This document shows positions 32,001 to 41,305 of a stretch of DNA of 64,000 bases, in pieces (positions within the stretch are counted from its first letter, which is position 1; each line of letters starts with the position of its first letter). A program made the position numbers and the translations under genes. The notes under the pieces are model-generated. The model was given only the letters and a program-made list of their open reading frames with translations, had not been told where the DNA came from and ran no database searches. Source of the stretch: Myxococcus qinghaiensis (GTDB lineage Bacteria; Myxococcota; Myxococcia; Myxococcales; Myxococcaceae); contig NZ_JAKCFA010000040.1 of the NCBI RefSeq assembly GCF_024198215.1, positions 1 through 64,000 of the forward strand, given 5' to 3'.

Positions 32001-35000
32001 CGGCCGGAGCATTCTGGAGAACGAACATGACCTGGACGAGAGGGCCATGGCTCAAGGAGCGCTCGACGTGGAGCTCCTCGACGAGCTTCTCGAAGGGAAG
32101 CTCTTGATGGGAGTAGGCGCCGAGGCAGGCGTCGCGAGTGCGAAGGAGGACGTCGAGGAAGGAAGGGTTGCCGGAGAGGCGAGCGGGGAGAGGGAGGGTG
32201 TTGACGAAGAAGCCGATGAGGGATTCGAGCTGGGGGCGGGTGCGGTTGGCGATGGGAGAGCCGACGAGGAAGTCGAGCTGGCCGGAGTAGCGGGAGAGGA
32301 GGAGCTGGAAGGAGGAGAGCAGTGCCATGAAGAGGGTGGCACCGTGGAGGCGGGAGAGGGAGTCGAGGGAGTCGCGAAGGTGGAGGGGAAGGGAGAAGCG
32401 GTGAGTGGAACCCTCGAATCGCTGGAGAGAGGGCCGAGGGAAGTCGGTGGGAAGAGAGAGGACGTGAGGGACGCCGTCGAGGAGGCGGGTCCAGAAGTCG
32501 AGCTGGGAGGAGAGGGTGTCGCCGGAGAGCCAGTGCCGCTGCCAGGAGGAGAAGTCGGCGTACTGGATGGAGAGCGGGGCGAGGGAGGAGGCCACACCTT
32601 GGAGGCGTGAGAGGTATTCGGCGGAGAGCTCCTGGTAGAGGACGCCGAAAGACCAGCCGTCAGAGACGATGTGGTGGAGATTGAGCAGCAGCAGATGTCG
32701 TTGAGGCGCGAGGAGGAAGAGGCGCGCACGGAAGAGCGGCCCGAGGGCGAGGTTGAAGGGCGTCTCGGCATCGAGCTGGAGAAGACGGAGGACCTCCTCG
32801 TCGGAGTTGGCCGAGGCCGAGAGGTCGACGAGTCCCCAGTCGAAGTCAGGCGAGTCTGAGATGTGCTGAGAGGGCGCGCCGTCGCCCGGGAAACGAGTGC
32901 GGAGAGACTCGTGACGAAGGACGAGCGCGCGGAGGCTGTCATGGAGCGCGGTGACGTCGAGAGTGCCCTCCAGACGAAGCGCGAAGGGCATGTTGTAGAC
33001 GGCCTGATGCTCGTGGAACTGGTTGAGGAACCAGAGGCGTTCCTGAGCGAACGAGAGCACCAGTGGCTCGTCCCTGCTCACCGTTGGAATGAGCGAAGTG
33101 TTCCGAACCGCCTCCGCTGATTGGAGGCGCTGCGCCACGGCCTGTGCGAAGGACTCGATGGTCGGTGCTTCGAAGAGCATCCTCACGGCCAGCGGAACCC
33201 CGAGACGTTCCTGACACCGTGAGATGATCTGAGTGGCGAGCAGCGAGTGTCCACCCAGGTCGAAGAAGTTCGCGGTGACGCTGACCTGGTCGAGCTGAAG
33301 CACCACCGCCCATATGGCCGCGAGCTGTGACTCCAGCTCCGTGCGCGGTGCGACGAATGCCTCACCGTCGACGCCATTCGCCTCGGGTGCCGGGAGTGCG
33401 CGGTGGTCGAGCTTCCCGTTGGGCGTGAGAGGCATCGCCGAAAGGACGATGACCGTCGAAGGAACCATGTGGCTGGGAAGCTGTTGCCCGATGTGCTCGC
33501 GCAACGCGGGGCCGGACAGCTCCGTCGCGACATAGGCGACGAGACGCCTGTCGCCCGAAGCGTCCTCGCGGACGAGGACGACGGCATCTCGCACGTCAGG
33601 GTGAGCCCGGATGGCGGACTCGACTTCGCCCAGCTCGATGCGAAAGCCACGCAGCTTCACCTGGTTGTCGCGGCGACCGATGAAATCGAGAGCGCCATCA
33701 GGACGCAGCCGGACGAGGTCACCGGTGCGGTAGAGACGAGCACCGGGAGTCGAGCTGAAGGGATGGGGAATGAAGCGCTCGGCGGTGAGGTCGGGCTTGT
33801 TCCAGTAGCCCCAGGCGAGGCCGTCGCCACCGACGAAGAGCTCACCCGTGACGCCCATGGGAACAGGCTGCAGGTGCACGTCGAGCACATAGGCGGTGCT
33901 GTTGGCGATGGGCCTGCCGATGGGGACGGTGAGTTCCTGGTGGAAGAGGGCGGGGTGCCACGTGCTGGCGGTGGTGTTTTCGGTGGGGCCGTAGCCGTTG
34001 ACCAGGCGCTGGGGAGGTCCGAAGGAGAGGACGCGGTTGATGCAGGAGGGGTCCGCGTTCTCACCGCCGATGAGGACGAAGCGGAGGTGAGAGAATGCGG
34101 CAGGCTCGGTGCGGGAGACGAGGTTGAAGAGCGCGGTGGTGAGGACGAGGGCGGAGATGCGTTCGTCGCGGAGACGACGGGCGAGGACAGCCGGGTCGAT
34201 GACGTCATCCTTGTCGAGGATGACCAGGGCGGCACCGTTGAGGAGGGCGCCCCAGATCTCGAAGGTGGATGCGTCGAAGGCGACGGTGGCGGCCTGGGCG
34301 ACGCGGTCTTCGTGACCGAGCTGAACGTCATTGGATTTGAGGACGAGCCGGAGGACGCCTCGGTGGGGGATGCAGACACCCTTGGGCCGGCCCGTCGAGC
34401 CCGAGGTGTAGAGGATGTGCGCCAGGTCATCGGGACGGAGGTCGCACTCGAGCGGCGCACCGCTGTTCGCATTCAGCGCATCCCGAAGCATGTCCAGACT
34501 CAGGTATTGCCAGTCACCCGAAGGCACGCTCGCTCGGAGCGACTCGTGAGTAACGATGGCGACGACTTGTGAGTCGCGAGCCATGAAGTCGAGCCGCTCG
34601 GAGGGGTAATCCGGGTCGAGCGGGACGTAGGCGCCGCCAGCCTTGAGGATGGCGAGCAGCGTGACAATCAGCTCAGGAGAGCGGGGCAGGCAGACCCCGA
34701 CTTGAGGCCGTGCTCTGCCGACTCCGTGTGCACGAAGGACGCGAGCGAGCTGGTTGGCGCGGGCATCCAGCTCGCTGTACGAGAGTGAACTGGCGCCGTG
34801 TTGCACGGCGATGGCGTTGGGACGCAGCGAGGCCTGGGCGGCGAGGCACTCGACGATGGATGAGTGGGAGGGATACGGCCGGCCGGTGTCGTTCCATTCG
34901 ACGAGCCACTGACGACGCTCGTCGGCGGAGAGCAGGTCCAGGGAATGGATGGACGTGTGGGGCGTCCGGACGACCTGCTCCATCAGCCTGCGAAGGTGGT

Positions 35001-38000
35001 CCGCCATGCGCGCGACAGTGGCGGGTGCGAAGAGCGCGGTGGCGAACTCGAAAACGCCATGGAGACCATCCGAGGACTCTTCCAGGGAGAGCGTGAGGTC
35101 GAACTTGGAAGTGCGCGGATGGAGTTCGACGTGTTCGACCCTGAGCCCCGGGAAGGACGGCGGTGCACCGGGAGCATTCTGGAGAACGAACATGACCTGG
35201 ACGAGAGGGCCATGGCTCAAGGAGCGCTCGACATGGAGCTCCTCGACGAGCTTCTCGAAGGGAAGCTCCTGGTGGGAGTAGGCGCCGAGGCAAGCGTCGC
35301 GAGTGCGGAGGAGGACGTCGAGGAAGGAGGGGTTGCCGGAGAGGCGAGCGGGGAGAGGGAGTGTGTTGACGAAGAAGCCGATGAGGGATTCGAGTTGGGG
35401 GCGGGTGCGGTTGGCGATGGGAGAGCCGACGAGGAAGTCGAGCTGACCGGAGTAGCGGGAGAGGAGGAGTTGGAAGGAGGAGAGCAGTGCCATGAAGAGG
35501 GTGGCACCGTGGAGGCGGGAGAGGGAGTCGAGGGAGTCGCGGAGGTGGAGGGGAAGAGAGAAGCGGTGAGTGGAGCCCTCGAAGCGCTGGAGAGAGGGAC
35601 GAGGGAAGTCGGTGGGAAGAGAGAGGACGTGAGGGACGCCGTCGAGGAGGCGAGTCCAGAAGTCGAGCTGGGAGGAGAGGGTGTCGCCGGAGAGCCAGTC
35701 ACGCTGCCAGGAGGAGAAGTCGGCGTACTGGATGGAGAGCGGGGAGAGAGAGGAGGCCACACCCTGGAGGCGAGAGAGGTACTCGGCGGAGAGCTCCTGG
35801 TAGAGGACGCCGAAGGACCAGCCGTCGGAGACGATGTGGTGGAGGTTGAGCAGCAGCAGATGTCGTTGAGGCGTGAGGAGGAAGAGGCGCGCACGGAAGA
35901 GCGGCCCGAGGGCGAGGTTGAAGGGTGTCTCGGCATCGAGCTGGAGAAGACGGAGGGCCTCCTCGTCGGAGTTGGCAGAGGCCGAGAGGTCGACGAGTTC
36001 CCAGTCGAAGTCAGGCGAGCCTGAGATGTGCTGAGAGGGCGCGCCGTCGCCGGGGAAGCGAGTGCGCAGAGACTCGTGACGAAGGACGAGCGCGCGGAGG
36101 CTGTCATGGAGCGCGGTGACGTCGAGAGCGCCCTCCAGACGAAGTGCGAAGGGCATGTTGTAGACGGCCTGATGCTCATGGAGCTGGCCGAGGAACCAGA
36201 GGCGCTCCTGGGCGAACGAGAGCACCAGCGGGGCATCCCTGCTCACCGTCGGAATGAGGGCCAGGTTCGTCGGAACATCGGAGGCGCTGTGGCGCTGCTT
36301 GATCACGAGAGCGAGCGCTTCGATAGACGGCGCCTCGAACAGCGCACGGACTGGAACCCGCGCCCCCAGATGCTCCTGAATGCGAGAGATGACCTGGGTG
36401 GCGAGCAGTGAGTGTCCACCCAGGTCGAAGAAGTTCGCGGTGATGCTGACCTTGTCGAGCTGAAGCACGGCGGCCCAGATGGCTGCGAGTCGCGACTCCA
36501 GCTCCGTGCGTGGAGCGACGAACAAGTCCGTCTCCCGCGGTCCGAACTCAGGCGCCGGCAGGGTACGGCGATCCACCTTGCCGTTGGGCGTGAGTGGAAG
36601 CGCATCGAGGACGACGACCGCCGAGGGAACCATGTAGCTGGGAAGGTGCTGTCCCAGGTGCTCACGCAACAGCGCCCCGGAACTTCGCGTCACGACGTAG
36701 GCGACCAGTCGCTTGTCACCCGGCGAGTCCTCGCGAACGAGGACGACGGCGTCGCGCACGTCGGGATGGGCACGCAGCGTGCTCTCCACTTCACCCAGTT
36801 CGATGCGGAAGCCGCGCAGCTTCACCTGATTGTCGCGGCGGCCGATGAAGTCCAGCTCTCCATCCGGGCGGAAGCGAACGAGGTCGCCCGTGCGATAGAG
36901 GCGCGCGCCAGGTGTCGTACTGAAGGGGTGGGGAATGAAGCGCTCGGCGGTGAGGTCGGGCCTGTCCCAATAGCCCCAAGCGAGTCCATCACCTCCGACG
37001 AACAGCTCACCCGCGACGCCGGGGGGAACGGATTGCAGGTTCGCATCGAGCACATACGCGGTGCTGTTGGAGACAGGCCGCCCGATGGGGACAGACAGCT
37101 CGGTGGAGGACTGGGCCTGATACCAGGTGCTGTACGTGCTGTTCTCGGTGGGGCCGTAGCCGTTCACCAATGCGCCAGGCGCTCCGTGGTTGAGCACCCG
37201 TTGAACAGTCGTGGCATCGGCGGCCTCTCCTCCGAAGATGACCCAGCGCAGCCCCGCGAAGGCGCCAGGGTGCGTGCGCGCGGTGTGGTGGAAGATGGCG
37301 GTCGCGACGACCAGCGCGGAGATGCGCTCCTCCTTCAGTCGGCGTGCGAAGACGTCGGGCTGGATGACCTCGTCCTTGTCGAGGATGACGAGCGCGGCGC
37401 CGTTGAGCAGCGCGCCCCAGATCTCCAAGGTGGACAGGTCGAACGTCACGGTCGTCACCTGGGCGACCCGGTCGTCTGGCCCCAGTCGGACCTGGTCCGG
37501 GTCCAGCGCCATGCGAACCACGCCCCGGTGTGGAATGCAGACACCCTTGGGCCGTCCCGTGGAGCCCGACGTGTAGATGATGTGCGCCAGGTCGTCGGCG
37601 ACGCTGTCGTCCACCCACGGCGTTGAAACCGAGCCCTCCAGTGCCTCTCCGTGCAGGTCCAGGTTCACCACGTGCCACGGGCCCTCGGGGAGCCGCGTGC
37701 TCAGGGCCTCGTGGGAGACAATGGCCGCGAGTCGGGCGTCCTGGGCCATGAAGGCCAGTCGCTCCGTGGGGTGCTCGGGGTCCAGCGGGACGTATGCTCC
37801 GCCAGCCTTGAGGCTCGCGAGGAACGCGACGATGAGCTCCGGGGACCGTGGCAGGCACACGCCCACCTGTGGGCGCCGCCGGTCGACGCCGTGCGAACGC
37901 AGCACCTGGGCCAGCGCATTCGCCCGTGCATCGAGCTGGGCATAGGTGAGCACGCGCTCACCATGTCGAATCGCCACCGCTTCGGGCCGCAGCGCCACCT

Positions 38001-41000
38001 GGGCATCGAAGAGGCGCACGAGCGACGACTCGGACGGGTAGGGGCGCGCCGTGTGGTTCCAGTCGATGAGCCACTTGCGTTGCTCGTCGTCGGAGAGGAG
38101 CGGCACCTGTCCGCAGGGACGCTCGGGGGCGCGGACGAACGCTTCGACGAGTCGCACGAAGTGCTCCGCCATGCGCTCGATGGTGCGCGGAGCGAAGAGC
38201 GCGGTGGAGTACTCGATGGAGCCGCGGAGTCCCTCGGGGGCTTCCTCCAGCGCGAGGAACAGCTCGAACCGTGACGTCCGTGTCTCCAGTTCCAGCGGAG
38301 CGACCTTCAGCCCCGGGAGCTGAAGCTGTCCCCCTGGCGCGTTCTGGAGCGCGAACAGGACCTGGACCAACGGACTGCGTCCAGGCTCCCGCTCGACGTG
38401 GAGCTCCTCGACGAGCTTCTCGAAAGGAAGCTCCTGGTGGGAGTAGGCGCCGAGGCAGGCGTCGCGAGTGCGAAGGAGGACGTCGAGGAAGGAAGGGTTG
38501 CCGGAGAGGCGAGCAGGAAGAGGGAGGGTGTTGACGAAGAAGCCGATGAGGGATTCGAGCTGAGGGCGGGTGCGGTTGGCGATGGGAGAGCCGACGAGGA
38601 AGTCGAGCTGGCCGGAGTAGCGGGAGAGGAGGAGCTGGAAGGAGGAGAGCAGTGCCATGAAGAGGGTGGCACCGTGGAGACGGGAGAGGGAGTCGAGGGA
38701 GTCGCGAAGATGAAGGGGCAGAGAGAAGCGGAAGGTAGAGCCCTCGAAGCGCTGGAGAGAGGGACGAGGAAAGTCGGTGGGAAGAGAGAGGACGTGAGGG
38801 ACGCCGTCGAGGAGACGGGTCCAGAAGTCGAGCTGGGAGGAGAGGGTGTCGCCGGAGAGCCAGTCACGCTGCCAGGAGGAGAAGTCGGCGTACTGGATGG
38901 AGAGCGGGGGGAGGGAGGAAGCCACACCCTGGAGGCGTGAGAGGTACTCGGCGGAGAGCTCCCGGTAGAGGACGCCGAAGGACCAGCCGTCGGAGACGAT
39001 GTGGTGGAGGTTGAGCAACAGCAGATGCTCATGCTCCGAGGTCGTCACCAGCAGCGCGCGAAAGAGGGGGCCGCGTGCCAGGTCGAACGGCTGTTCCGCC
39101 GCCGCACGGAGCAGCGCATGGGCCTGCTCCAGCGAGCTCACATTGCGCCGCTCCAGCCTCACGGACATCGACTGCGCCACGTGCTGCACGGGAGCGCCTT
39201 CACCCGGGAACGTCGTACGCAGGGACTCGTGTCGGTCGACCAGGGACTGGAGGCCCTGCTCCAGCGCTGTGACGTCGAGTGTCCCCTCCAAGAGGAACGC
39301 CATGGGCAGCGAGTAGACGGCCGTGTCCGGCATCCACCGGTCCAGGAACCACAGTCGCTGCTGAGCGAATGAGGGACTCAGGCGCGCCTCGCCCTGCGCT
39401 GGCCGGATGACGTCTTCGTCGAACGCGCTCGCGCGCTCCTCGATACTGGCGCACAGCTCTCGAAGAACGGGCCGGTCGAAGAGCGCGCGCAGCGGGAGGT
39501 GAAGCCGGGTCACCTCGCGCATCCGGGTGATGACCTGCGTGGCGAGCAGCGAGTGGCCTCCCAGGTCGAAGAAATTCGCGGTGGCGCTCACCATTCGGAC
39601 GCCGAGCACTTCCGCCCAGATGCGCGCGACCGCGGTCTCCAGGGCCGACTCCGGTGCGACGAAGTCCTCGGAGTGCGACTGGGGCGCGGGCAGCAACGCG
39701 CGGTCCACCTTGCCGTTGGGCGTGAGTGGCAGTGCGTCCATCACCACGATGGCTGCCGGCACCATGTACCCAGGGAGCAAGCGCTGCAGGTGCTCGCGCA
39801 GCTCGATGGAGGTCGCTCTCCCGACGACGTATGCGACCAACCTCCGGTCACCCGGCGAGTCCTCGCGCACGAGCGCGAGTGTCTCCAGCACGGAGGGATG
39901 CTGGCGCAGCGCGCTCTCCACTTCCCCCAGCTCGATGCGAAAGCCTCGGAGCTTCACTTGATGGTCGCGACGGCCGATGAACTCCATGGCCCCATCGGCG
40001 CGCTCCCGCACCAGGTCTCCGGTGCGGTACATGCGGCCACCGGGCGTCTGGCTCCACGGGTCCGGCAGGAAGCGCTCTCCCGTCAGGTCCGCGCGCTCCC
40101 AGTAGCCCCACGCGAGGCCCAGGCCCCCCGTGTACAGCTCGCCCACAGTCCCATGGGGAACAGGCAGCATCGCCTCATCCAGCACATACATCCGCGTCCC
40201 TGAGATGGCGCGGCCGATGGCGACGGCCGTGGTGTCCTCGACCTCCAGTGCTCCTCGTATCGGGTGGAAGCTGGTGAAGGTCGTGTTCTCGGTGGGGCCG
40301 TAGAAGTTGACCAGGCGGATGTGCGGAAGCTGCTCCAGCGCCTTGCGCGCATGGGGCACGGAGAGGACCTCGCCTCCCGTGAGCAGCTCGCGCACACGGC
40401 CCATTCCAGGCAGGCCCAGCTCGACGAGTTGATGAAAGAGGCCCGTCGTCACCCACACCAACGTCACGCCCTGGGCCTCCAGGAAGGGCCCCAGCTCATC
40501 GAGCCCCGCCGCGCCCTGGGTGAACACCGCGAGCCTCGCCCCGTTGAGCAGCGCACCCCAGATTTCGAACGTCGAGGCGTCGAAGGCCACGGGCGCGAAC
40601 TGGAGCATCACGTCGTCGGGGCCCACGTCCACGTAGTTGGCGCCCAGCACCAGCCGCAACACGCCCCGGTGCGGAACACAGACACCCTTGGGCTTGCCCG
40701 TGGAGCCCGACGTGAAGACCACGTAGGCCAGGTCGTCCGGGCAGACGTCCCGCGCGGGTGGATGTGACGCGAGCGCGTCCAGCTCCGCTTCCATCACATC
40801 CAGGCTCAGCGTGGGCACACCGCCCGTCGGCAGGCGGGAGCGCAGGCGCGTCTGGGTGACGATGACGTGGACGCCCGCGTCCTCCGCCATCAGTTGCAGT
40901 CGCTCGGACGGATAGTCTGGATCCAACGGAACGTAGGCGCCGCCCGCCTTGAGGATGGCCAGCAGGGTGACCAGCAGCTCCGCGGAGCGAGGCAGACAGA

Positions 41001-41217
41001 CACCCACCCGAGGATGCTCTCGGCCGACACCCATGGCGCGCAGGCGCCACGCGAGCTGGTTCGCCCGCGCGTCGAGCCGTGCATACGTCAAGCACACGCC
41101 GTCGCTGCTGACCGCGACGGCGTGTGGACGCAGCGCCACCTGGGCTTCGAATGCATCCGCGATGCTGGAAGGAAATGAAGCCGGAGAGGGAGCCGACAAG
41201 GAGAGGGCGTCGAGCAT
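29080..41217 (-). CDS. Four-module nonribosomal peptide synthetase with thioesterase
   Basis: 4045 residues, order A-T-(C-A-T)x3-TE, predicting a tetrapeptide released by hydrolysis or cyclisation. Carrier-domain serines fall near 556, 1603, 2658 and 3714 (GGHSLL). The C domains have HHIVSDG near 738, 1793 and 2848. The A domains carry YTSGSTGxPKG-type cores. The TE has GLSMGG (Ser3857) and a late His in GNHQTMIEPPH. There is no E, MT, Cy or starter C domain. My hand-read pocket codes are A1 DAFWLGFTFK, A2 DLLVIGGTYK, A3 DAFVLGGTAK and A4 DAFFLGVTFK; A1 and A4 look like hydrophobic branched-chain (Val/Ile-type) pockets, A2 and A3 are unclear. No MbtH, transporter or phosphopantetheinyl transferase gene is adjacent. 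The C domains are nearly identical at DNA level. Confidence 0.95.
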   Translation of the reverse strand: MLDALSLSAPSPASFPSSIADAFEAQVALRPHAVAVSSDGVCLTYARLDARANQLAWRLRAMGVGREHPRVGVCLPRSAELLVTLLAILKAGGAYVPLDPDYPSERLQLMAEDAGVHVIVTQTRLRSRLPTGGVPTLSLDVMEAELDALASHPPARDVCPDDLAYVVFTSGSTGKPKGVCVPHRGVLRLVLGANYVDVGPDDVMLQFAPVAFDASTFEIWGALLNGARLAVFTQGAAGLDELGPFLEAQGVTLVWVTTGLFHQLVELGLPGMGRVRELLTGGEVLSVPHARKALEQLPHIRLVNFYGPTENTTFTSFHPIRGALEVEDTTAVAIGRAISGTRMYVLDEAMLPVPHGTVGELYTGGLGLAWGYWERADLTGERFLPDPWSQTPGGRMYRTGDLVRERADGAMEFIGRRDHQVKLRGFRIELGEVESALRQHPSVLETLALVREDSPGDRRLVAYVVGRATSIELREHLQRLLPGYMVPAAIVVMDALPLTPNGKVDRALLPAPQSHSEDFVAPESALETAVARIWAEVLGVRMVSATANFFDLGGHSLLATQVITRMREVTRLHLPLRALFDRPVLRELCASIEERASAFDEDVIRPAQGEARLSPSFAQQRLWFLDRWMPDTAVYSLPMAFLLEGTLDVTALEQGLQSLVDRHESLRTTFPGEGAPVQHVAQSMSVRLERRNVSSLEQAHALLRAAAEQPFDLARGPLFRALLVTTSEHEHLLLLNLHHIVSDGWSFGVLYRELSAEYLSRLQGVASSLPPLSIQYADFSSWQRDWLSGDTLSSQLDFWTRLLDGVPHVLSLPTDFPRPSLQRFEGSTFRFSLPLHLRDSLDSLSRLHGATLFMALLSSFQLLLSRYSGQLDFLVGSPIANRTRPQLESLIGFFVNTLPLPARLSGNPSFLDVLLRTRDACLGAYSHQELPFEKLVEELHVEREPGRSPLVQVLFALQNAPGGQLQLPGLKVAPLELETRTSRFELFLALEEAPEGLRGSIEYSTALFAPRTIERMAEHFVRLVEAFVRAPERPCGQVPLLSDDEQRKWLIDWNHTARPYPSESSLVRLFDAQVALRPEAVAIRHGERVLTYAQLDARANALAQVLRSHGVDRRRPQVGVCLPRSPELIVAFLASLKAGGAYVPLDPEHPTERLAFMAQDARLAAIVSHEALSTRLPEGPWHVVNLDLHGEALEGSVSTPWVDDSVADDLAHIIYTSGSTGRPKGVCIPHRGVVRMALDPDQVRLGPDDRVAQVTTVTFDLSTLEIWGALLNGAALVILDKDEVIQPDVFARRLKEERISALVVATAIFHHTARTHPGAFAGLRWVIFGGEAADATTVQRVLNHGAPGALVNGYGPTENSTYSTWYQAQSSTELSVPIGRPVSNSTAYVLDANLQSVPPGVAGELFVGGDGLAWGYWDRPDLTAERFIPHPFSTTPGARLYRTGDLVRFRPDGELDFIGRRDNQVKLRGFRIELGEVESTLRAHPDVRDAVVLVREDSPGDKRLVAYVVTRSSGALLREHLGQHLPSYMVPSAVVVLDALPLTPNGKVDRRTLPAPEFGPRETDLFVAPRTELESRLAAIWAAVLQLDKVSITANFFDLGGHSLLATQVISRIQEHLGARVPVRALFEAPSIEALALVIKQRHSASDVPTNLALIPTVSRDAPLVLSFAQERLWFLGQLHEHQAVYNMPFALRLEGALDVTALHDSLRALVLRHESLRTRFPGDGAPSQHISGSPDFDWELVDLSASANSDEEALRLLQLDAETPFNLALGPLFRARLFLLTPQRHLLLLNLHHIVSDGWSFGVLYQELSAEYLSRLQGVASSLSPLSIQYADFSSWQRDWLSGDTLSSQLDFWTRLLDGVPHVLSLPTDFPRPSLQRFEGSTHRFSLPLHLRDSLDSLSRLHGATLFMALLSSFQLLLSRYSGQLDFLVGSPIANRTRPQLESLIGFFVNTLPLPARLSGNPSFLDVLLRTRDACLGAYSHQELPFEKLVEELHVERSLSHGPLVQVMFVLQNAPGAPPSFPGLRVEHVELHPRTSKFDLTLSLEESSDGLHGVFEFATALFAPATVARMADHLRRLMEQVVRTPHTSIHSLDLLSADERRQWLVEWNDTGRPYPSHSSIVECLAAQASLRPNAIAVQHGASSLSYSELDARANQLARVLRAHGVGRARPQVGVCLPRSPELIVTLLAILKAGGAYVPLDPDYPSERLDFMARDSQVVAIVTHESLRASVPSGDWQYLSLDMLRDALNANSGAPLECDLRPDDLAHILYTSGSTGRPKGVCIPHRGVLRLVLKSNDVQLGHEDRVAQAATVAFDASTFEIWGALLNGAALVILDKDDVIDPAVLARRLRDERISALVLTTALFNLVSRTEPAAFSHLRFVLIGGENADPSCINRVLSFGPPQRLVNGYGPTENTTASTWHPALFHQELTVPIGRPIANSTAYVLDVHLQPVPMGVTGELFVGGDGLAWGYWNKPDLTAERFIPHPFSSTPGARLYRTGDLVRLRPDGALDFIGRRDNQVKLRGFRIELGEVESAIRAHPDVRDAVVLVREDASGDRRLVAYVATELSGPALREHIGQQLPSHMVPSTVIVLSAMPLTPNGKLDHRALPAPEANGVDGEAFVAPRTELESQLAAIWAVVLQLDQVSVTANFFDLGGHSLLATQIISRCQERLGVPLAVRMLFEAPTIESFAQAVAQRLQSAEAVRNTSLIPTVSRDEPLVLSFAQERLWFLNQFHEHQAVYNMPFALRLEGTLDVTALHDSLRALVLRHESLRTRFPGDGAPSQHISDSPDFDWGLVDLSASANSDEEVLRLLQLDAETPFNLALGPLFRARLFLLAPQRHLLLLNLHHIVSDGWSFGVLYQELSAEYLSRLQGVASSLAPLSIQYADFSSWQRHWLSGDTLSSQLDFWTRLLDGVPHVLSLPTDFPRPSLQRFEGSTHRFSLPLHLRDSLDSLSRLHGATLFMALLSSFQLLLSRYSGQLDFLVGSPIANRTRPQLESLIGFFVNTLPLPARLSGNPSFLDVLLRTRDACLGAYSHQELPFEKLVEELHVERSLSHGPLVQVMFVLQNAPAGQLQLPGFVVDTLELHPRTSKFDLTLSLEETPHGLNGVFEFATALFAPTTISRIADHLRGLMEQVVRSPHAAIHSLELLSAEEHRQWLVDWNDTSRPYPSHSSIVECFAAQASLRPNAIAVQHGSSSISYGELDTRSTRLARGLRAHGVDRSRPQVGVCLPRSPELIVTLLAILKAGGAYVPLDPDYPSERLDFMARDAQVQRIVTLTSLSARVPHGDTEPLCIDALPHYSDAELPQLTHDMGPDDLAYVTYTSGSTGRPKGVCIPHRAVIRLVLDSDYVQLGHEDRVAQAATVAFDASTFEIWGALLNGASLVILEKDDVIDPSILARRLLDERISALFLTTALFNLVSRSEPSAFSRLRFLLFGGENADTSCVNRVLSLGPPQHLLHVYGPTENTTFSSWHPVLIHQELSVPIGRPIANSTAFVLDAHLQPVPTGVTGELFVGGDGLAWGYWDRPDLTAERFVPHPFSTTPGARLYRTGDLVRLRHDGALDFIGRRDNQVKLRGFRIELGEVESALRAHPDVRDAIVLVREDAPGDRRLVGYVATELELTSTVLRTFLQGTLPSHMVPSDFVVLPALPLTANGKVNHRALPRPSATGDDSNARVAPRTPLEEDIAALWSQVLGRESISVTTSFFDLGGHSLLAAQLIAKLSERFGVKIPLQVLFQSPTVAALAVWVQEKLTPGASGATALDSAPTLPDGVVLLQQGRDDLPPLLCMHPIGGTVFCYQDLVRALGPERSVYGFQAPGVNGECEPLQTIEQLASVHLNALLQLRPRPPYYLMGLSMGGTIVYEMAQTLRRLGVPPSLLVFLDTPGPGQLPKRFEDDAELLAATFGDSSEALISLLRGLDPQAQMLEVLRRARDGAVVPDSFSLVDLQVFLSVWKAHMRALFSYEPSPTDGTAIYLRAQEYVPPHPLHPERPWQQLVRGGLELIGIPGNHQTMIEPPHVSVMARHLNDFMRRLEEKVLPKSTGT
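32070..32700 (-). repeat. Near-identical condensation-domain tract, copy in C3
   Basis: The core and C-terminal half of the third condensation domain. By eye it differs from the copies in C1 and C2 at only a few percent of bases. The coding strand is very pyrimidine-rich, using CTC and TCC heavily, so the plus strand looks polypurine. Boundaries are approximate. Confidence 0.75.
35219..35855 (-). repeat. Near-identical condensation-domain tract, copy in C2
   Basis: Second copy of the tract, about 3.15 kb from the C3 copy, which is one module length. In the stretch around 35281-35550 I count roughly eight differences from the C3 copy in about 270 bases. Boundaries are approximate. Confidence 0.75.
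38398..39030 (-). repeat. Near-identical condensation-domain tract, copy in C1
   Basis: Third copy, in the first condensation domain. Similarity drops abruptly at both edges (before HLLLLNLHHIVSDG and after the EELHVE segment), where C1 is otherwise quite different from C2 and C3. This suggests a block exchange rather than uniform descent. Confidence 0.75.
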
Positions 41218-41252
41218 GTCAACGCGTCGCCCTCAAGAGGATGAGAAAGCGA

Positions 41253-41278
41253 CGGCTGCCGCGGGGGCACGGCAGCCG
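41253..41278 (-). promoter_or_regulatory. Hairpin in the NRPS leader
   Basis: CGGCTGCCG and CGGCAGCCG form a perfect nine-base stem with an eight-base loop. It ends about 36 bases before the NRPS start codon and is followed on the minus strand by TCGCTTTCTC. It could end transcripts from the upstream gene or act as a leader attenuator. Confidence 0.5.
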
Positions 41279-41305
41279 GTGAGACGGGGCGGGGCGCGTA
41301 AGACA

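Noticed and set aside
34864..36024. Glu/Gly-rich plus-strand frames inside the NRPS (also near 32000 and 38400)
   Set aside because: They result from the polypurine plus strand opposite CTC/TCC-rich condensation-domain code.
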